A stretch of DNA of 54,148 nucleotides from Flavobacteriaceae bacterium. Lineage in GTDB: Bacteria > Bacteroidota > Bacteroidia > Flavobacteriales > Flavobacteriaceae. Position numbers and translations under genes: made by a program. The stretch covers positions 88,078 to 142,225 of the forward strand of contig PACX01000014.1 in NCBI GenBank assembly GCA_002702895.1, in the 5' to 3' direction. Below are positions 52,501 through 54,148 of the stretch, piece by piece. How positions within the stretch are numbered: position 1 is the first letter of the stretch; every line of letters begins with the position of its first letter. The notes beneath the pieces were generated by a model, which worked only from the letters and a program-made list of their open reading frames with translations, searched no databases and was not told the DNA's origin.

Positions 52501-54148
52501 TTAAAGGGATTTTAACAATTTTCTTTTTACTCTATTATATTTACTAATTGATGTTGAATAATTCTGATAATCTAAAAATAATTTTTTTACAATTTTAGAA
52601 TGTTTTATTTTATTTTTTGATTTTAAAATTTCAAGAAGTTCATAGTCCTCAACTCCCTTTCGATGTGCTTCAAATCTTAATGATGATAACGGACCATCTT
52701 TTCCTGGATATATAATGTGCGTATCTCCAGCAGGAAGGTAATTTGTTGGAGATGCAATTGGAGAGGGATGTTTTACAACACTTTGTTTAAAAGGATCTGC
52801 TTTGTATTGATTTAATCCCCAATGGAGATACCCAAAAGTATTATATTTTGATCCAGCCCAGCCAAAATAGACTTGTCTAATTCTTTCCATATCGAGAGTT
52901 CTATTCAACCATTTCCCACCTGGAACCAGACAGGTATATATAAGCACTTTTTCACCTATTTTTTCTCTGGATCTAAAAAATTCTTCATTTTCTTGAAAAT
53001 CATTTATAATTGGACACCAAAAATCAATAGCACCATTTAAAGATTCTTTAGCGTTAGTAGCTTCCATAATTTTAATTTCAGGATATATAGCTTTTATTTG
53101 TTTAGAAACTTGTTTATAGCATTCAGCATTATTATTTGTTGGTTCATCTGCGATGTGTTGAAGCCATTGATTGGTTAAATTGTGTTTTTTTGTGAATTTT
53201 TTGATTTTTCTAATAATCGTATCAATATCTTTTTTTGCTTCTTCACTAAAATAACCTCTTCCTCTCAAATTAGTAATCAACTCGGGACTTCCCCAGTCAT
53301 CATTTTTCCCTCTACCCAAAAGATGAGGAGATTCAAAGTATTTGAATCCATTTTTTCTAAATACATCAATAAATGAAATCATTTTTTCTTCATCTAAATG
53401 AATCCTATTATCTTTAAGGCTAATAAGATCACCAGGAATAATAACACAATTTTGTCTTCCGTCAGCCATAATTTTAGCATACTTTTCCAACATTTCGTAC
53501 CATTTATCATTCCATCTAGTTAGTCTATGTTTTTCTTCCATCTTATTAATGTTAAACCAATTAGTATAAAAGAAATTACTATCAATTAGTTTTGGAATTG
53601 ATGCAGGATGAACCTTAATTTTAAAATTAAGATTTTGTATTTCTTTTGAATTATCTTTTAGTGAGATTTCAATTAAATAATTTTTTTTATTTATAAGGTT
53701 ATTCGAATTTATAGAAAGCCTTAATAATGAATACTTATGTTTGGTTATGAAACTTTTCTCATTCAATGGGTAAATGATCTCAAAAATATCAAATGGAGCT
53801 CTTCTAATAACATATGGATTAATTTTCCCCTGAAATTGTTCAGTTCTGCTATCTAAACCTGTATTTTCTTCCACAGGAACAGGCTCAATAATATCTAAAT
53901 TAATAGAACTAATATTTTTCGATTTAGTATCTATTGAAATTTTATTTCCAATACTAGACTCTATTATAATGTGAACTTCTGCATAAGAATTTGTAGCAAT
54001 ATCAGTCCTAAAACTCTTTTTAAACTCTAAATTATTATGATCTGGATAAACTTCTTGTAAACTATTTAATAAACCAGCTTTAAATTGGGCATAATTTGTA
54101 AAACATGAAAGAATGCATAATGATAATATTGGGATTATTTTAATATTC
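52501..54148 (-). CDS. Exported glycoside hydrolase-like protein with DUF4091 domain (5' end cut off)
   Basis: The frame is open from the right edge to the stop at 52501, about 549 codons. The first residues in view (NIKIIPILSLCILSCFTNYAQ) are a signal peptide, so only a few N-terminal residues are missing; a GTG at 53874 is internal. An N-terminal beta-sandwich comes first, then a TIM-barrel-like part with WLQHIADEPTNN at about residue 345, whose D-E pair is like the catalytic pair in GH123-type enzymes. DUF4091 ends the protein (GDTHIIYPGKDGPLSSLRFEAHRKGVEDYELLE as two blocks). It probably releases a sugar, perhaps an amino sugar, from a glycan in the periplasm. Confidence 0.85.
   Translation of the reverse strand, partial: NIKIIPILSLCILSCFTNYAQFKAGLLNSLQEVYPDHNNLEFKKSFRTDIATNSYAEVHIIIESSIGNKISIDTKSKNISSINLDIIEPVPVEENTGLDSRTEQFQGKINPYVIRRAPFDIFEIIYPLNEKSFITKHKYSLLRLSINSNNLINKKNYLIEISLKDNSKEIQNLNFKIKVHPASIPKLIDSNFFYTNWFNINKMEEKHRLTRWNDKWYEMLEKYAKIMADGRQNCVIIPGDLISLKDNRIHLDEEKMISFIDVFRKNGFKYFESPHLLGRGKNDDWGSPELITNLRGRGYFSEEAKKDIDTIIRKIKKFTKKHNLTNQWLQHIADEPTNNNAECYKQVSKQIKAIYPEIKIMEATNAKESLNGAIDFWCPIINDFQENEEFFRSREKIGEKVLIYTCLVPGGKWLNRTLDMERIRQVYFGWAGSKYNTFGYLHWGLNQYKADPFKQSVVKHPSPIASPTNYLPAGDTHIIYPGKDGPLSSLRFEAHRKGVEDYELLEILKSKNKIKHSKIVKKLFLDYQNYSTSISKYNRVKRKLLKSL

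Noticed and set aside
53872-53874. GTG as start of the DUF4091 gene
   Set aside because: The frame stays open to the right edge and encodes a signal peptide there, so this GTG is an internal valine.
1-54148. CRISPR arrays, insertion sequences, phage genes and rRNA
   Set aside because: No regularly spaced short repeats, transposase or integrase motifs, phage structural genes or rRNA sequences were recognised. The only tandem repeats are the protein-coding units at 661-1310 and the short operator repeats at 33819-33848.

Overview
The window is AT-rich DNA from a member of the Bacteroidota, most likely a marine Flavobacteriia. Three things support this. Promoter-like sites fit the Bacteroidota form TAnnTTTG rather than TATAAT, and recognisable Shine-Dalgarno sequences are scarce. 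Clade-typical genes are present: gldB and gldC (gliding), a GLPGLI-family protein, and a secreted protein that ends in a type IX secretion (T9SS) sorting domain. The gene orders are also typical, namely etfBA / pdhB, nadE-gldB-gldC, and yihA facing mraZ and the division and cell-wall (dcw) cluster. No insertion sequence, phage, CRISPR array or rRNA was seen. Coding density is very high. No stretch over about 300 bases lacks a gene or RNA; the two longest gaps, 17915-18118 and 33678-33883, both hold regulatory sequence.

Layout. 1-4191 (-) is a large secreted T9SS protein with BNR/sortilin-like repeats and thrombospondin type 3 repeats, cut by the left edge. 4237-8853 (-) holds thyA, a CNT nucleoside transporter, a bifunctional nuclease, etfA and etfB. 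8993-12485 (+) holds the pyruvate dehydrogenase E1 beta gene and a membrane pyrophosphatase. A deoxynucleoside kinase (-) follows. 13242-17914 (+) is a cell-envelope group: a GLPGLI protein, a TonB-receptor-like barrel and a DUF6588-like protein. 17934-24989 (+) is an aromatic amino acid operon (pheA, aminotransferase, tyrA, DAHP synthase/chorismate mutase, rsgA, dtd, mazG-like, aroA). 25054-30168 (+) holds queA, rlmN, a polyprenyl synthase and dnaG. 30172-33677 holds nadE, gldB, gldC, yihA and an alpha/beta hydrolase. 33884-48946 (+) is a complete dcw cluster: mraZ, rsmH, ftsL-like, ftsI, murE, mraY, murD, ftsW, murG, murC, ftsQ, ftsA, ftsZ. Then come a YqeY protein, tRNA-Arg(TCG), a small membrane protein with an XRE regulator, and a sugar-related group on the minus strand (galM-like, PHP phosphodiesterase, DUF4091 glycoside hydrolase cut by the right edge).

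The strongest unannotated signal is a complete ribosome-mediated attenuator in front of pheA. A 28-residue leader peptide (17972-18058) carries 7 Phe and 5 Tyr, including seven aromatic codons in a row. It is followed by mutually exclusive antiterminator and terminator pairings, and the terminator ends a few bases before the pheA start. It would make the whole operon, including the translation quality-control genes rsgA and dtd, respond to Phe and Tyr tRNA charging. A second clear site is a triple direct repeat of AAAGTGG type with a 10-bp period directly upstream of the mraZ -7 box, matching what is known of MraZ operators. Other points of interest are a 14-bp GC-rich perfect palindrome between etfB and pdhB, a DnaG primase without any of its zinc ligands, and inverted repeats around the promoter of the membrane protein/XRE pair.
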